In this document: piece by piece, positions 63,147 through 64,000 of the stretch | How the letters are laid out: every line of letters begins with the position of its first letter | Numbering within the stretch: the first letter of the stretch is position 1 | Source of the DNA: Pseudoalteromonas luteoviolacea | GTDB lineage: Bacteria; Pseudomonadota; Gammaproteobacteria; Enterobacterales; Alteromonadaceae | Length of the DNA stretch: 64,000 nucleotides | NCBI RefSeq assembly: GCF_001750165.1 | Contig: NZ_CP015411.1 | Location: forward strand, 2,632,001 to 2,696,000 | Direction of reading: 5' to 3' | The notes under the pieces: model-generated | What the model was told of the DNA's origin: nothing | What the model saw: only the letters and a program-made list of their open reading frames with translations | Database searches by the model: none | Translations under genes and position numbers: made by a program

Positions 63147-63877
63147 GCTGCAAGCCCCTCATCTGAGCCTATCAATGTGATAAAAGCTTCCTCTAACGTG
63201 TCCTTTTGAGTCTGTTCACACAAAGCCTGAGGGGAACCTTCTGCCACTACTTTACCATTTGCCATGACCACAACATGATCACACAGTGCTGCTACTTCTT
63301 GCATCACATGGCTGGAGAACAATACACAGTGCCCCTGCTCTTTGAGCATAAGAAGTAAATCTCGTAGGATACGAGTACTCATGACATCAAGCCCACGAGT
63401 TGGCTCATCCAAAATTATATTGGTAGGCTGGTGCACAATCGCTTGTGCCAATGCTGTCTTCATCCGCTGACCTTGCGAAAACCCCTTACATTTCCTATCA
63501 GCAATATCTATCATTTGCAGCTTTTCAAGCACACTTTGAGTTGCATCTGCAGCAGCTTGTTTTCCCAAACCACTTAACTCAGCAAAAAACTGTACATACT
63601 CTCTAGGCGTCAGACGTTCATATAACCCACATGGATCAGGAAATAACCCGAGCTGCTGCTTTGCAGCCATAGGGTCTTTAACCACATTAATATCGTCTAT
63701 TTTTGCATAACCGCTATCAGCTTGAAGTAGCCCAAAGACCGTTCTAAGGCAAGTTGTTTTCCCCGCCCCGTTTGGACCCAGTAGGCCAGTGATTTTGCCA
63801 TCTTCAGCACGAAAGCTTAGTTTATTGAGCGCTTGTACTGAGCCGATTTTCTTTTCTAATTCGAATACTTCAATCAT
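63143..63877 (-). CDS. ABC transporter ATP-binding protein, NatA type
   Basis: A 244-residue ATPase with Walker A GLLGPNGAGKTT, signature FSQGQRMKTALAQAI, Walker B IILDEPTRGLDVMSTR and switch His in LFSSHVMQEV. The C-terminus (TLEEAFITLIGSDE) is typical of ABC-2 exporters. Its start overlaps the stop of a further upstream gene (TAATG), so at least three genes are cotranscribed. Confidence 0.92.
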   Translation of the reverse strand: MIEVFELEKKIGSVQALNKLSFRAEDGKITGLLGPNGAGKTTCLRTVFGLLQADSGYAKIDDINVVKDPMAAKQQLGLFPDPCGLYERLTPREYVQFFAELSGLGKQAAADATQSVLEKLQMIDIADRKCKGFSQGQRMKTALAQAIVHQPTNIILDEPTRGLDVMSTRILRDLLLMLKEQGHCVLFSSHVMQEVAALCDHVVVMANGKVVAEGSPQALCEQTQKDTLEEAFITLIGSDEGLAA

Positions 63878-64000
63878 TATTTTTGCTCATGGCTATGGTT
63901 AGCTACAGGTCCATTAATATTCAAGAAATACTGTTTCCTGTTATCCTTATCGAGACAATCAGTGGTGAGTTCAGAAAACGCCAAAGTATTAATGAATTGT
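63877..64000 (-). CDS. Partial gene entering from the right edge
   Basis: On the minus strand the frame QFINTLAFSELTTDCLDKDN...PVANHSHEQK runs from the window edge to a TAA at 63877-63879 that overlaps the ATPase ATG. Only the last 40 residues are visible, with no recognisable motif. The overlap argues for a real gene in the same operon. Confidence 0.6.
   Translation of the reverse strand, partial: QFINTLAFSELTTDCLDKDNRKQYFLNINGPVANHSHEQK

Overview
The window looks like a chromosome segment of a marine gammaproteobacterium of the Alteromonadales, most likely Pseudoalteromonas or a close relative. The evidence is the AT-rich sequence, the thrS-infC-rpmI-rplT block, the mix of TonB receptor, GH18 chitinase, RND pump, YceI/cytochrome b561 and TPR-GGDEF genes, and the many lipoproteins. 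I saw no rRNA, tRNA, CRISPR array or intact insertion sequence. Species assignment is inference.

Layout. 0.6-3.9 kb: a membrane protein, an Rrf2 regulator divergent from a cytochrome b561-type protein with a long palindrome between them, and a lipoprotein. 4.1-5.0 kb: remnants of NIPSNAP and VOC genes. 5.0-12.2 kb: a five-gene minus-strand operon (membrane-fusion adaptor, ABC ATPase, FtsX/MacB permease, NtrC-type response regulator, histidine kinase) behind a good sigma-54 promoter. 12.4-14.6 kb: a small secreted protein, then a second threonyl-tRNA synthetase (ThrRS) made only of catalytic and anticodon-binding domains. It is preceded by a complete transcription attenuator whose 17-residue leader peptide ends in seven consecutive Thr codons; this is the most interesting element in the window. 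14.6-17.2 kb: a DUF2235 hydrolase, a DUF1330 protein and a yeast-type cytosine deaminase. 17.6-27.2 kb: a giant Ser/Thr kinase-ATPase-TPR protein facing a two-gene unit (an unknown 345-residue protein and a LigA-like/IPT-like small protein), then an FG-GAP protein and a TonB receptor.

27.4-38.9 kb is a loosely packed, AT-rich accessory stretch. It holds a chitinase, lipoproteins, a sulfotransferase, a DUF4760-like protein, a lipase-like hydrolase with a damaged 5' end, a PI-PLC with an unknown partner, and remnants of a REP-type transposase and a small gene.

39-64 kb is more core-like: YceI with cytochrome b561 and a LysR regulator, a cupin, a SulP transporter, an Lrp regulator, an MBL hydrolase, an M14 peptidase, an SDR, the thrS-infC-rpmI-rplT operon, an EEP nuclease, DUF3010, an ABC exporter, a TetR-controlled RND efflux pair behind three evenly spaced operators, a TPR-GGDEF protein and a NatAB-type ABC system.

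The normal 636-residue ThrRS at 48.9-50.8 kb sits in the same window as the truncated paralogue at 13.3-14.5 kb, so the two can be compared directly. The paralogue keeps the zinc ligands and class II motifs but lacks the TGS and editing domains. Together with a leader that reads threonyl-tRNA charging, this suggests a backup or inhibitor-resistant synthetase induced when the housekeeping enzyme fails.
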